A stretch of DNA of 64,000 nt from Cutibacterium granulosum (lineage in GTDB: Bacteria; Actinomycetota; Actinomycetes; Propionibacteriales; Propionibacteriaceae), in the NCBI RefSeq assembly GCF_900186975.1, contig NZ_LT906441.1, positions 186,001-250,000 on the forward strand, written 5' to 3'. A program made the position numbers and the translations under genes. The number at the start of each line of letters is the position of its first letter. Positions within the stretch are counted from its first letter, which is position 1. Below the pieces are notes generated by a model that was not told the DNA's origin, made no database searches, and was given only the letters and a program-made list of their open reading frames with translations. Positions 47,190 to 56,091 of the stretch are shown piece by piece.

Positions 47190-48032
47190 CTGTTTAGGCA
47201 ATGCCTCAAAAGTGATCGGTTCAAGATCACAGGTGACATTGATATCACCTGGCAACTCATACAAGCCGATCTTTTTGGCCGCAAACTGATATACCCGAGC
47301 CAGTACGTAATTTTGGGGTTGTTCACGAGAAACCCGAACTTCATTGCGGCTTACAATCATCGGCCAGTTTATATCACGACGTGTTGTTTTGACCTCAATG
47401 TGCCGCTCACGTTCATGAAGATCGTAAGATTTAATATCGTACCCTAAACCATCACCTTTGGTTTGACTCACATGCTCCACCTGATCTGCAAGATCAGCAC
47501 GCCCCCCTTCACGAAGACGGGTACGTTCCCGTTCGAGTACTGCGAGCTCTCCAGCCATACCTAGCGAGGTATTTGCAGCTTCGAGTGCGACGTAATCGGT
47601 GTGAACACCACCTTGACGATGCGCCATACCTCCGTACTCAACTAGAACCCGATCGGGCATTTTTGATGTTGTCCATGCAATGTCCATCCGCTCGGTAGCT
47701 TGAGCGGATACAGACGTCTGCATCAGGTTAAGTAAAACCTTATTGGAGTCGGCATACAACTGTTTACGTATCTCATCAGCGAGGGAGTGCTGAAAATTAC
47801 CTCGCGGCTTATAACCTTTGATATAGAGGCAGTGCATATCACGCAAGATCGCGCTAATATTAGCGAATTTCATTTCATAGGCACCGCGGCTGCGGCCAAA
47901 CATCTCCATCAGCTTTTGGCGCTGATGAGATTTTACATATGGCTGGCCAGCCAATTCCTGAGCCAGCATGTCTAGATATGCAGCCACCGTGGCGGCGTTT
48001 TCTTCAGCCGTCCAGACATCTCGTCTCGCCAT
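47175..48032 (-). CDS. DUF3883 nuclease-like protein, probable acquired defence gene
   Basis: A 285-residue protein. The N-terminal half resembles the head domain of modification-dependent (McrA-like) endonucleases: WTAEENAATVAAYLDMLAQE, KSHQRQKL, GAYEMKFANISAILRDM, YIKGYKPRGNFQ. The C-terminal half is DUF3883, with GDGLGYDIKSYDL and RHIEVKTTRRDI, giving the D...ExK pattern of PD-(D/E)XK nucleases. GC content is visibly lower than in the neighbours and codons are A/T-richer, a mark of transfer. Leaderless start: TATCCT 7 bases before ATG 48032. No methyltransferase or other restriction gene lies alongside. Confidence 0.8.
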   Translation of the reverse strand: MARRDVWTAEENAATVAAYLDMLAQELAGQPYVKSHQRQKLMEMFGRSRGAYEMKFANISAILRDMHCLYIKGYKPRGNFQHSLADEIRKQLYADSNKVLLNLMQTSVSAQATERMDIAWTTSKMPDRVLVEYGGMAHRQGGVHTDYVALEAANTSLGMAGELAVLERERTRLREGGRADLADQVEHVSQTKGDGLGYDIKSYDLHERERHIEVKTTRRDINWPMIVSRNEVRVSREQPQNYVLARVYQFAAKKIGLYELPGDINVTCDLEPITFEALPKQSVLA

Positions 48033-48123
48033 AGTGCCCAGGATACTGATCGCGTCTCGTCCCAAGACACCAGTGGTCCCGCCCCCACCCGGGGACGGGA
48101 CCACCAAGCATGTTCGAGTGGGC

Positions 48124-50652
48124 TCAGCCTTCCTGCTGACCGCACTCGTCGCCGCTACCGGCGGTCAGCTCCTCGGGTACCTGGTCGGGAGCGACCGAGC
48201 GGTCCGTGCCGGCAAAGGTGAACGGCTCCTCCGAACCCTCCGGGGCAGCATCGACCACGACGATCTGACCAGACTTGACCTCCCCGAAGAGGATGCGTTC
48301 GGCCAGCGGGTCCTCGACGTCGCGTTGGATGGCGCGACGCAGCGGTCGAGCGCCCAACAGCGGATCGAAGCCACGCTTGGCCAGGAGCTTCTTGGCGGCC
48401 GAGGTCACCTCGATGCCGATCGAGCGGTCGGCGAGTCGTCCCTCCAACTGGCCGATCATGAGATCGACGATGCGCAGGATGTCGTCCTGGCCAAGCTGGT
48501 GGAAGACGATGATCTCGTCCAGACGGTTGAGGAACTCCGGGCGGAAGTGGCTCTTGAGCTCCTCGCTCACCTTGGACTTCATCTTCTCGTAGCTGGCCAC
48601 CTCGTCGTCGGCTCGGGAGAACCCGAGGTTGACGGTCTTGGAGATGTCACGCGACCCAAGGTTCGTCGTCATGACGATGACGGTGTTCTTGAAGTCGACC
48701 ACACGCCCTTGGGCGTCGGTGAGACGTCCCTCGTCGAGGATCTGCAACAGGGAGTTGAAGATGTCGGGATGGGCCTTCTCGATCTCGTCGAAGAGGATGA
48801 CGCTGAACGGCTTGCGGCGCACCTTCTCGGTGAGCTGACCGCCCTCCTCGTAACCGACGAATCCGGGCGGGGAACCGAACATCCGCGATGCGGTGTGCTT
48901 CTCGGAGTACTCACTCATGTCCAAGGTGATGAGGGCGTCCTCGTCACCGAAGAGGAACTCGGTGAGCGCCTTGGTGAGCTCGGTCTTGCCCACGCCCGAC
49001 GGGCCAGCGAAGATGAACGACCCCGCTGGGCGCTTCGGGTCCTTGAGCCCGGCCCGGGTACGCCGGATCGACCTGGCCAGGGCCTTGACGGCGTCCTCCT
49101 GGCCGACGTAGCGTTTGCCGATCTCGTCCTCCATGTGGAGCAGACGCTGGGACTCCTCCTCGGTGAGTTTGAACACCGGGATGCCGGTGGCGCCGGAGAG
49201 CACCTCGGCGATCTCCTCCTCACCGACGACGGCCGGCACGGCGGAGTCGCCCTGCTTCCACTCCTCCTCCTTGGCCTCACGCTCGGCGCTCAGCTTCTTC
49301 TCGTCGTCGCGCAGTGCAGCGGCACGCTCGAAGTCCTGGGCGTCGATCGCCGCCTCCTTCTCGGTGCGCACCTCGGCCAGACGGTCGTCGAACTCACGCA
49401 GGTCCGGCGGGGCCGTCATGCGACGGATGCGCATCCGGGCACCGGCCTCGTCGATGAGGTCGATCGCCTTGTCGGGCAGGTATCGATCCTGCACGTACCG
49501 GGCAGCCAGGTTGGCGGCGGCGGTGATGGCCTCATCGGTGATGGTGATCTTGTGGTGGTTCTCGTAGCGATCCCGCAGACCCTTGAGGATCTCGATCGCC
49601 AACGGGATGGACGGCTCGGCCACCTGGATCGGCTGGAAGCGGCGCTCCAGGGCGGCGTCCTTCTCGATGTACTTGCGGTACTCGTCGAGAGTGGTGGCAC
49701 CGACGGTCTGCAGCTCACCGCGAGCCAGCATCGGCTTGAGGATGCTGGCGGCGTCGATGGCACCCTCGGCGGCACCGGCACCGACGAGATTGTGGATCTC
49801 GTCGATGAACAGGATGATGTCGCCGCGGTTGTTGATCTCCTTGAGCACCTTCTTCATGCGCTCCTCGAAGTCGCCACGGTAACGCGACCCGGCAACCATG
49901 GAGCCCAGGTCCAGGGAGTAGATCTGCTTGTCGCGCAGGGTCTCGGGCACGTCTCCACGCACGATGGCCTGGGCAAGACCCTCCACGCAGGCGGACTTGC
50001 CCACGCCTGGTTCACCAATGAGCACCGGATTGTTCTTGGTGCGGCGGCTGAGCACGACCATGACGCGCTCGATCTCCTTCTCACGGCCGATGACCGGGTC
50101 CAGCTTGCCTTCCCGGGCCTGTTGGGTGAGGTTGCGTCCGAACTGGTCGAGCACGGTGGCCGGCGACTGCGACGGGCCAGCCTCCGGGGCGCCTGCCGTC
50201 GCGGCCTGCTTGCCATCGTCGCCCTGCAACAGCTGCAGGACGGTGTTGCGCACCGTGTTGAGGTCGGCGCCGAGCCGGATGAGCACCTGGGCGGCGACGC
50301 CCTCCCCCTCCCGGATGAGGCCGAGCAGCAGATGCTCGGTGCCGATGTAGGAGTGGTTCATCTGGAGCGCCTCACGCAGGCTGAGCTCCAACACCTTCTT
50401 GGCACGCGGGGTGAAGGGGATGTGACCGGTGGGGGTCGTCGTGCCACGGCCGATGATCTCCTCGACCTGGGCGCGCACCGCCTCCAGCGAGATCCCCAGC
50501 GAGGTGAGGGCCTTGGCGGCAACGCCTTCACCCTCACTCACCAGTCCGAGCAGCAGATGCTCGGTGCCTATGTAATTGTGGTTCAGTGCCTTGGCCTCGT
50601 CCTGGGCCAGGACGACGACCCGACGCGCCCGGTCTGAGAACCGTTCAAACAT
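48124..50652 (-). CDS. clpC: ATP-dependent Clp protease ATPase ClpC
   Basis: Class I HSP100 unfoldase feeding ClpP. The 842-residue protein has two N-terminal Clp repeats (each with [12 protein letters not shown] or [12 protein letters not shown]), AAA1 Walker [14 protein letters not shown], a UVR-containing middle domain ([20 protein letters not shown]), AAA2 Walker [15 protein letters not shown], and the ClpP-docking loop region around [11 protein letters not shown]. Start ATG 50652 has AAGGAG 6 bases upstream. Confidence 0.97.
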   Translation of the reverse strand: MFERFSDRARRVVVLAQDEAKALNHNYIGTEHLLLGLVSEGEGVAAKALTSLGISLEAVRAQVEEIIGRGTTTPTGHIPFTPRAKKVLELSLREALQMNHSYIGTEHLLLGLIREGEGVAAQVLIRLGADLNTVRNTVLQLLQGDDGKQAATAGAPEAGPSQSPATVLDQFGRNLTQQAREGKLDPVIGREKEIERVMVVLSRRTKNNPVLIGEPGVGKSACVEGLAQAIVRGDVPETLRDKQIYSLDLGSMVAGSRYRGDFEERMKKVLKEINNRGDIILFIDEIHNLVGAGAAEGAIDAASILKPMLARGELQTVGATTLDEYRKYIEKDAALERRFQPIQVAEPSIPLAIEILKGLRDRYENHHKITITDEAITAAANLAARYVQDRYLPDKAIDLIDEAGARMRIRRMTAPPDLREFDDRLAEVRTEKEAAIDAQDFERAAALRDDEKKLSAEREAKEEEWKQGDSAVPAVVGEEEIAEVLSGATGIPVFKLTEEESQRLLHMEDEIGKRYVGQEDAVKALARSIRRTRAGLKDPKRPAGSFIFAGPSGVGKTELTKALTEFLFGDEDALITLDMSEYSEKHTASRMFGSPPGFVGYEEGGQLTEKVRRKPFSVILFDEIEKAHPDIFNSLLQILDEGRLTDAQGRVVDFKNTVIVMTTNLGSRDISKTVNLGFSRADDEVASYEKMKSKVSEELKSHFRPEFLNRLDEIIVFHQLGQDDILRIVDLMIGQLEGRLADRSIGIEVTSAAKKLLAKRGFDPLLGARPLRRAIQRDVEDPLAERILFGEVKSGQIVVVDAAPEGSEEPFTFAGTDRSVAPDQVPEELTAGSGDECGQQEG

Positions 50653-50708
50653 GAAGTCTCCTTGCAATGGGACAAGACCCTCCACAGGAGAGAATCTCTA
50701 TCAACATC

Positions 50709-50714
50709 AGTCTA
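50709..50714 (-). promoter_or_regulatory. Candidate -10 box of the clpC promoter
   Basis: TAGACT on the minus strand, 57 bases before the clpC start; a TTGCTG 19 bases further upstream is a poor -35. Upstream (50740-50780) lies GGCGAAC near GCGG repeats, which loosely recall a ClgR site, but I cannot confirm one. Confidence 0.35.
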
Positions 50715-50846
50715 GACAGCGACGAAAAAGGTGCAGCAATTCCCGTTGTTCGCCTCTGGGTAAGGGGCGGCGATTCACACCCGGCAACGTGTTCTCGGAA
50801 AAATTTTCTTGGCAGGAGCGCCTCGGAGGAGCCTGCCGAAAACAGC

Positions 50847-50876
50847 GACGACGTCCCCATCACGTGGGACGTCGTC
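50847..50876 (-). terminator. Terminator of lsr2
   Basis: GACGACGTCCC / GGGACGTCGTC, an 11-base stem with an 8-base loop, 43 bases after the lsr2 stop, with TGTTTTC following on the minus strand. Confidence 0.8.
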
Positions 50877-50919
50877 CTCGACACGCACACGTTCTGCGCG
50901 AATCGGTGTGAAGGATCGC

Positions 50920-51243
50920 TCAGTGAGCCGCCGCGTAGGCCTCCCGAACCTCATTGGAGACGCGCCCGCGATCGGACACCTCCATACCCTGCTGGCGTGC
51001 CCAGCGGCGAATGTCATTGGCGGAGGGCCCTCCGACAGCGGCGGCACGACGTCCGCGCGAATGGCGCCCGCCAGTACGACGCGCAGACTTGGTCCACTTG
51101 GCGAGGGTCTCACGAAGTTCTGCCGCATTCTCGGTGGAAAGATCGATGACATAGCTCACCCCGTCAAGAGCGAATTCCACTGATTCCTCTGCAGCAGAAC
51201 CATCGATGTCGTCAACGAGGTCAACACGAACGCGCTGAGCCAT
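50920..51243 (-). CDS. lsr2: Lsr2-type nucleoid-associated protein
   Basis: Actinobacterial H-NS-like protein that bridges AT-rich DNA and silences acquired genes. The 107-residue protein has an N-terminal dimerisation domain (MAQRVRVDLVDDIDGS, VSYVIDLSTENAAELRETL), a basic linker, and the C-terminal AT-hook-like DNA-binding helix pair with IRRWARQQGMEVSDRGRVS, including the RGR that enters the minor groove. Start ATG 51243 has GGAAGGA upstream. A good promoter lies at 51296-51325. Confidence 0.96.
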   Translation of the reverse strand: MAQRVRVDLVDDIDGSAAEESVEFALDGVSYVIDLSTENAAELRETLAKWTKSARRTGGRHSRGRRAAAVGGPSANDIRRWARQQGMEVSDRGRVSNEVREAYAAAH

Positions 51244-51295
51244 AATCCATCCTTCCAGAAAAAGCCTACGAGGCAGTCGTGCCTCTTTCACATAT

Positions 51296-51325
51296 AGGAT
51301 AGAGATGTCTTCTCGGCGCTTTCAA
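51296..51325 (-). promoter_or_regulatory. Promoter of lsr2
   Basis: Minus-strand TTGAAA (51320-51325), 18-base spacer, TATCCT (51296-51301); leader about 45 bases with a ribosome-binding site. Confidence 0.6.
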
Positions 51326-51507
51326 GTTGTGCGCAGCAAATTTGGTCTCCTTACCCCTCACACAGTATGAGTCGATCCGATGTTGCTCCGATGAATGAGC
51401 TGAGGCAGGCTTGACGGGTGGAATGCCGCACCGCCAAAACATCGAACAGCAAAACGAGTTGCGCATCATCTGGCAACTCAACTGATGTGCTCGTGAGCAT
51501 TGGCCGC

Positions 51508-52779
51508 ATGGGTGCCATCCATGCAGACGTCAGTTCTTGCAAGAACAGCCGGGGAACCGCTGACGGCGGCAGTGCCGACACCCCATCGACTCGTGCACCT
51601 CACCGTCGCGTCCACCTCGACCTGGGTCCCGATCATCCAAGTCAGGCAGGTTTGGTGACGATCTCGTGCTGCACCTGCCAGGATCCCGGAAGCCAGTACG
51701 ACGATCGAATCGCTGCCGGGAGGATGCACATCGGCCACCTTCATCGCGGGGTCGAGAAACTCTTCGAGGTCCGCGACTACCGGCAGATCCCCATGCTGGC
51801 ATCGCGACACGACTGGCACGCTCCCTTCATCGGGGAAGCAGGAGCCGCCATGGCAATTGAGAAAGCCCTGGGCATTGATGCACCACCTCGGGCAATGCAT
51901 GTGCGCACCATTCTCATCGAGTTCTCTCGGATGACGAGTCATCTGGCATTCCTCAGCTGGCTCCCTTGGCGCGTCGCAGATTTCTCGTGCAGTGGACGAG
52001 TACACCACCTACTCGATACTGCACATGACCTCTGGGAGGGCTTCTGCGGCAATCGCATCCACCCGATGACGTGCAGAATTGGTGGAACGGCTCATGACGT
52101 CACCCCTGTCTTCACAGCTTCTCTGAATACTTGGTGTGTGCATGCAGCTGCGCTGTCCGATGAACTACGCTCCCTGCTGAATGGTCCCGCCGGTGCATGC
52201 ACGCGCGGGGTGGCGGTGATTCCTGCCGACGCCGTGACCTCGTTCGGCCTGTCGGGTCCGGTGGCTCGGGCAAGCGGCGTGCCGATGGATCTGCGCTGCC
52301 CGAACGCGGCGAGGAGACGCACATCCCGATCCGAGACCACGACATCGTGGCGGGCAGAGGATTCCCGGGACGCCCCGAGACATCTGGCCTATGACCAGGT
52401 GAACTTCCCGGTGGTGGATGCCCCCACAGAGGGGGATGCCCACAGCCGGCTGTCGTGGCTGTGCGCCGAGGTGCGCCAGTCCGCGGATCTGGTCACGACA
52501 TTGCTGCAGAGCCTTCCGGATGGAGAGCTGGCGACTCGACTGCCAACGACGCTCAAGGTACCGGCGGGGCGCGTCTGGTCGCGGCTGGAGGCCCCGTGGG
52601 GACGGGCCGGCTATCTGCTCGACTCTCGCGGCACCACGTCGCCGTGGCGCCTGGCCCTGCGTACCCCCACCTTCGCCAATGTCCAGGTGCTGGAACACCT
52701 GCTGCCCACGCTCAGCGTCGAACAGCTGGAACCGGCAGTCGCCTCCCTGGGATGGACGCTGGGCGACCTCGACAAGTAG
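51508..52779 (+). CDS. Orphan NuoD-like (complex I 49-kDa subunit / hydrogenase large-subunit-like) protein
   Basis: The sequence tracks NADH-quinone oxidoreductase subunit D from end to end: HLDLGPDHPSQAGL, HRGVEKLFEVRDYRQ, AMAIEKALGIDAPPRAMHVR, ILIEFSRMTSHLAFL, GPVARASGVPMDLR, LAYDQVNFPV, and the ending RTPTFANVQVLEHLLP...GDLDK. An insertion of about 22 Arg/Ser/Thr-rich residues sits between PMDLR and LAYDQ. The usual nickel-binding cysteines of hydrogenases are absent. No other nuo or hydrogenase genes are in the window. Start taken as ATG 51508, without a good ribosome-binding site; GTG 51487 is an alternative. It may be a stand-alone paralogue or decaying copy. Confidence 0.7.
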   Translation: MGAIHADVSSCKNSRGTADGGSADTPSTRAPHRRVHLDLGPDHPSQAGLVTISCCTCQDPGSQYDDRIAAGRMHIGHLHRGVEKLFEVRDYRQIPMLASRHDWHAPFIGEAGAAMAIEKALGIDAPPRAMHVRTILIEFSRMTSHLAFLSWLPWRVADFSCSGRVHHLLDTAHDLWEGFCGNRIHPMTCRIGGTAHDVTPVFTASLNTWCVHAAALSDELRSLLNGPAGACTRGVAVIPADAVTSFGLSGPVARASGVPMDLRCPNAARRRTSRSETTTSWRAEDSRDAPRHLAYDQVNFPVVDAPTEGDAHSRLSWLCAEVRQSADLVTTLLQSLPDGELATRLPTTLKVPAGRVWSRLEAPWGRAGYLLDSRGTTSPWRLALRTPTFANVQVLEHLLPTLSVEQLEPAVASLGWTLGDLDK

Positions 52780-52788
52780 TGGACAGAG

Positions 52789-52817
52789 AAGGCCCCCGGA
52801 GGATCTCCGGGGGCCTT
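52789..52817. terminator. Bidirectional terminator between the NuoD-like and coiled-coil genes
   Basis: AAGGCCCCCGGAG-GAT-CTCCGGGGGCCTT, a perfect 13-base stem with a 3-base loop between convergent genes. It is the strongest hairpin in the window. Confidence 0.9.
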
Positions 52818-52843
52818 GAAAGCTCAGTGTGCGGTGACGGCCA

Positions 52844-53521
52844 TCACGCCTGGCGACGCTCGGCCACGTCGTCCTCGTCCAGGTTTGGGAACGCGACACG
52901 GGACAGATCGACGATCGTCGAATCATTGCTCGCGGTCCAGATGTCACCAGCCGTGGGAACCCCGGCATCAGTGACGGTACGGGCGTGGGAACCTTCGAAG
53001 GCCTTGGCCATCTCGGTGTCGAGCTGGGTCTCCAGGGCGACGATCCGTTCCTGCAGCTCGCGGACACGCTTGTTGCCCTCGGCAACCTTGTACTGCAGAG
53101 CGGCCTTGTCGCCACGCAGGGTCATCATCTCGTTCTCGGCCCGATCAAGCTTGGAGCGGGTGGTCGCCAGAGTCTCGGAGAGAGCGCCGACACGCTGGGC
53201 AAAGGTGTCGATCATCTCCATGGACTCCGCGTGGTGACGTCGTTCCATCTCCGCACTCTGGTGACGCATGTCACGCAGCTCGACGAAGTGCGCCTCGCGC
53301 AGGCTGTTGACCTCACGCAGGGCGAGATCCGTGGACACCCATGCCGCGGCAAGGGCAATGAGCGTTCCGACGCGAGCCATCCACACCGATGGGAACACCG
53401 CGCACGCCACCGCAACGACAGTGGCCACGATCAGGAGGATGAGCACATTACGACGTTCCGGCGTCGCGCTCTTACCTCTCTTGGATTCTACCTTTTTCTG
53501 CACACCACTCACGTGTACCAT
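52844..53521 (-). CDS. Coiled-coil membrane protein of unknown function
   Basis: A 225-residue protein with two adjacent hydrophobic helices (VLILLIVATVVAVACAVF and VGTLIALAAAWVSTDLAL) near the N terminus, then about 110 residues of coiled coil (LREAHFVELRDMRHQSAEME, AENEMMTLRGDKAALQYKV, LQERIVALETQLDTEM) and a short disordered tail. Probably a membrane-tethered rod on the cytoplasmic side. Start ATG 53521 (MVHVSG) is preferred; the frame continues upstream into DUF3180 territory without similarity. Its 5' region follows the DUF3180 gene by about 55 bases. Confidence 0.75.
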   Translation of the reverse strand: MVHVSGVQKKVESKRGKSATPERRNVLILLIVATVVAVACAVFPSVWMARVGTLIALAAAWVSTDLALREVNSLREAHFVELRDMRHQSAEMERRHHAESMEMIDTFAQRVGALSETLATTRSKLDRAENEMMTLRGDKAALQYKVAEGNKRVRELQERIVALETQLDTEMAKAFEGSHARTVTDAGVPTAGDIWTASNDSTIVDLSRVAFPNLDEDDVAERRQA

Positions 53522-53576
53522 CGTACAGGGTTTTTCTCGTATGAACAGAGCGAATTCCATTGCCTGAAGCTCGCAT

Positions 53577-54095
53577 TCAGGTATCCTTCCCGTCCGGGTC
53601 CTTCGGCACCCGGCAGGCCTTCTCCAGTTGCCATCCCGACACGCTGAGCAGGGCACACACGACGACCGTCACCGATCCCATGACGACCCGCTGGCGTGGC
53701 GAGGGAATGTCCAGATGCGCAATGTTCGCCAGGACGTAGACGATGCTCGCCCCACCCAGAGCGGCCCCGGTGAGCACGAGTGCCTTGCCCAAGGCCAGAC
53801 TGACCAGTCCCTCGGTGGGTGAGACCTCCCGTTTCTCGTCGGCAACCTTGGCTGCCAACAGACGGGAGTCGACCCACACCGCCACCGCGATGACGGCCAG
53901 GATGATCGGTGTACTCATGGGCAACACCGGCACGATCGAGTCCGTCACGGTGTAGATGCTCAACACGAACCATCCCAGCACTGCGCCGCTGAGCAGCGCG
54001 ACCCACACCTGCCGGCTGGTGGTGGGGGTGAGGTTGCCGTGCGGCGGTGGGGTCTCGTGGTGATCGGGCCAGTTCTGGGGAAGTTCACGGGTCAT
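53577..54095 (-). CDS. DUF3180 family membrane protein
   Basis: A 172-residue actinobacterial membrane protein with four predicted helices (SRQVWVALLSGAVLGWF, MSTPIILAVIAVAVWVD, LGKALVLTGAALGGASIVYVL, VVMGSVTVVVCALLSVSGW), matching DUF3180. It overlaps the folK stop by four bases (ATGA), and this folK-DUF3180 linkage is conserved in actinobacteria. Function unknown. Confidence 0.85.
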   Translation of the reverse strand: MTRELPQNWPDHHETPPPHGNLTPTTSRQVWVALLSGAVLGWFVLSIYTVTDSIVPVLPMSTPIILAVIAVAVWVDSRLLAAKVADEKREVSPTEGLVSLALGKALVLTGAALGGASIVYVLANIAHLDIPSPRQRVVMGSVTVVVCALLSVSGWQLEKACRVPKDPDGKDT

Positions 54096-54766
54096 GGCAG
54101 CGTGACTTTCTCATCGGTACGAACAACTCCCGAGACGTCCATCTGGTCGACGATCCGGCACACTGGGCCATGACCGACGAGACTAGCCTGCGGGTCGACC
54201 TCCAACCATGGCATCAGCACGAAGGCACGTTCGTGGGCACGCGGATGCGGCACCGTGAGTGTGGCGGTGTCGATGACCTCGTCCGAGATGGCGACGATGT
54301 CGACATCGATGGTGCGCGGTCCGCCGTCGATGGTACGCACCCGGCCCAGCTCCTGTTCGACGGCATTCGCCCGCTCCAGCAGCCGTTGCGGTGTCACATC
54401 GGTCTCGACGACGAGGACGAGATTGTGGAAGTCCGGCTGATCGGTGACCGGGCCCACCGGGGTCGTGCGGTACACCGAGGAGACGTTGACGCCGTCCACC
54501 CCAGCAGTGGCGACGAGCAGGTCGACGGCCTGCTGCAGGATCTGCACGCAATCGCCATGCACGGAATCGGCCACGTTGGAGCCAAGGCTGAGCACCACCT
54601 GGCGTCGCACGGATCCGAGCCGGGGCGAGCCACCAGTCGAATCGGTGCCTGCTGCGTCGGAGACGTCTGGTCTCGTACCTCGCGGCCCTGACGTCGGTTC
54701 TGGGGCGAGGTGGCCAGAACGGCCTGCGTCGGGATCGGTCAATGCGGGATCGGTCACGGTCCTCAT
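54092..54766 (-). CDS. folK: 2-amino-4-hydroxy-6-hydroxymethyldihydropteridine diphosphokinase
   Basis: Adds pyrophosphate to hydroxymethyl-dihydropterin before FolP. Motifs: LSLGSNVADSV, VYRTTPVGP, FHNLVLVV, GPRTIDVDIVAI, and VPHPRAHERAFVLMPW. The predicted ATG 54766 (within the folB stop, ATGA) gives a Pro/Ser/Asp-rich N-terminal extension of about 52 residues; a GTG start just before RRQVVLSLGSN would give the usual size. Confidence 0.93.
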   Translation of the reverse strand: MRTVTDPALTDPDAGRSGHLAPEPTSGPRGTRPDVSDAAGTDSTGGSPRLGSVRRQVVLSLGSNVADSVHGDCVQILQQAVDLLVATAGVDGVNVSSVYRTTPVGPVTDQPDFHNLVLVVETDVTPQRLLERANAVEQELGRVRTIDGGPRTIDVDIVAISDEVIDTATLTVPHPRAHERAFVLMPWLEVDPQASLVGHGPVCRIVDQMDVSGVVRTDEKVTLP

Positions 54767-55125
54767 CGCCTCCTTCGAATCGTCACGGCCACATCGTCCA
54801 CGACGACACCGACCGGCGCGTGGGGTTTGTGAACCGTCACCGTCACCTCGTCGAGCAGGTCATGACGCGTCAGACAGTCATCGGCGATGCGTCCGGCGAG
54901 GGTCTCGATGAGATTGACAGGTTCGCCCTCGATGACCGCAATCACCCGGGTGGCCACCTCGGCGTAGTTGACGGTACGGGCCAGGTCGTCGCTGGTGGTG
55001 TCGATCGGCAGGTGCAGGTCGAGGTCGACGACGAAGGGCTGCGGGTGTGCACGCTCGCTCGCGAGCACCCCGTGGCGTCCCGTTGCCACGATCCCGCGTA
55101 CCGTGATGTGTCCGTCATCGGTCAT
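54763..55125 (-). CDS. folB: Dihydroneopterin aldolase
   Basis: Splits dihydroneopterin to hydroxymethyl-dihydropterin. The 120-residue protein has ITVRGIVATGRHGVLASE, the catalytic region VDLDLHLPI, and TVNYAEVATRVIAVIEGEPVNLIETLA, ending VTVHKPHAPVG. ATG 55125 (MTDDGH) is a leaderless start: TAACCT (55133-55138 minus) lies seven bases upstream. Overlaps folK by four bases. Confidence 0.93.
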   Translation of the reverse strand: MTDDGHITVRGIVATGRHGVLASERAHPQPFVVDLDLHLPIDTTSDDLARTVNYAEVATRVIAVIEGEPVNLIETLAGRIADDCLTRHDLLDEVTVTVHKPHAPVGVVVDDVAVTIRRRR

Positions 55126-55364
55126 GGGCACGAGGTTACCGCGAGTGAGCCATCCACCAGCCGGACGCCGCAAGGCGTGTCAGGAGCCAGATGAGCTCCG
55201 AGGCTCAGGACTGGTGCAGCTCGGACGAAACGGCCAACGCACAGCTACCACGGAACACATCCATGCTCCGAGAAACCGTGGTCGTCTGAGTGTCGATCTG
55301 GGCATCCTGAGAATCGTGGCGAAACTTGGCGAAGTCGTCGTTCTCATTGGTGTGCAGTGGATCG

Positions 55365-56063
55365 TCAGTGGCCGCTCATGAGCTTCTCGACACGGGCAGC
55401 GCGTGCTTGGTCAACGCTGACGGTGTGATCTCGGGACCACGTGATCTGCACCTCGACAAAGGTCTTCAACACGACGTACAACCCGACCATGCCCAGGACA
55501 AGAACATGTGAGAGCCCGTGGACAGACAGGAAGATCATGAGGCCCCAGGCGGCAAAGACGAAGAAGTGCTGGGTGAAGACCCTCCGATCGGCGTCATGTG
55601 CAGCCCGCAGATCCTTGGCACGACGCACGTACGGATCAGCCAACGAATCGGTGAACTCTTCGGTGAGATGCCGAAAAACCGCCAACCCCAATGGGACCCA
55701 GAAAGCCGTGACGGAGAAGCTGACACCTATCCATACCGCGATCCAGCCGGCCAGACCCAGATGACCCAAGCAGAAGATGAGATCCCTGAAGAAGAAACTG
55801 GCCGGGTGCTCAAGAGCACTGTTCAAGGTTGCGTCGTCAACGGTCGCCACCGCGAAGTCGTCACAAATCTTTCGTCCGCCGTGTCGCGACTGCCACCGCA
55901 GACGCGCATTGGCCGCCGTGCCACCAACGACGAACATGACGGTCTCAGCCCATGCGAGCAGCAGGACATTTCCCATCGGCCAGTCCAGAGCGAAGCCCCC
56001 GACAAGCGTGAACACATTGTAGGCAATGATGATGCTGTAGGTCGTCACATTCGTCCGGGGCAT
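55365..56063 (-). CDS. Multi-pass membrane protein, DUF6498-like
   Basis: A 232-residue integral membrane protein with about five helices (YSIIIAYNVFTLVGGFAL, VLLLAWAETVMFVVGG, LIFCLGHLGLAGWIAVWI, FFVFAAWGLMIFLSV, VLVLGMVGLYVVLKTF). The N-terminal layout (Asn in helix 1, Trp-Glu in helix 2) recalls DUF6498 proteins; the assignment is tentative. GAGGAGG precedes ATG 56063. It interrupts the folP-folB series and follows folP by 28 bases, so it may share the transcript. The 190 bases downstream to folB carry no gene. Confidence 0.6.
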   Translation of the reverse strand: MPRTNVTTYSIIIAYNVFTLVGGFALDWPMGNVLLLAWAETVMFVVGGTAANARLRWQSRHGGRKICDDFAVATVDDATLNSALEHPASFFFRDLIFCLGHLGLAGWIAVWIGVSFSVTAFWVPLGLAVFRHLTEEFTDSLADPYVRRAKDLRAAHDADRRVFTQHFFVFAAWGLMIFLSVHGLSHVLVLGMVGLYVVLKTFVEVQITWSRDHTVSVDQARAARVEKLMSGH

Positions 56064-56091
56064 CGGGCCTCCTCGAGGTCACACCTTCATC

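Noticed and set aside
47968-50637. Very long plus-strand open frame opposite clpC
   Set aside because: Antisense frame produced by the G/C third-position bias of clpC; the minus strand has complete ClpC motifs.
50740-50790. Possible ClgR or HspR operator upstream of clpC
   Set aside because: GGCGAAC and GCGG elements are present but spacing and symmetry do not match known sites well enough to call.
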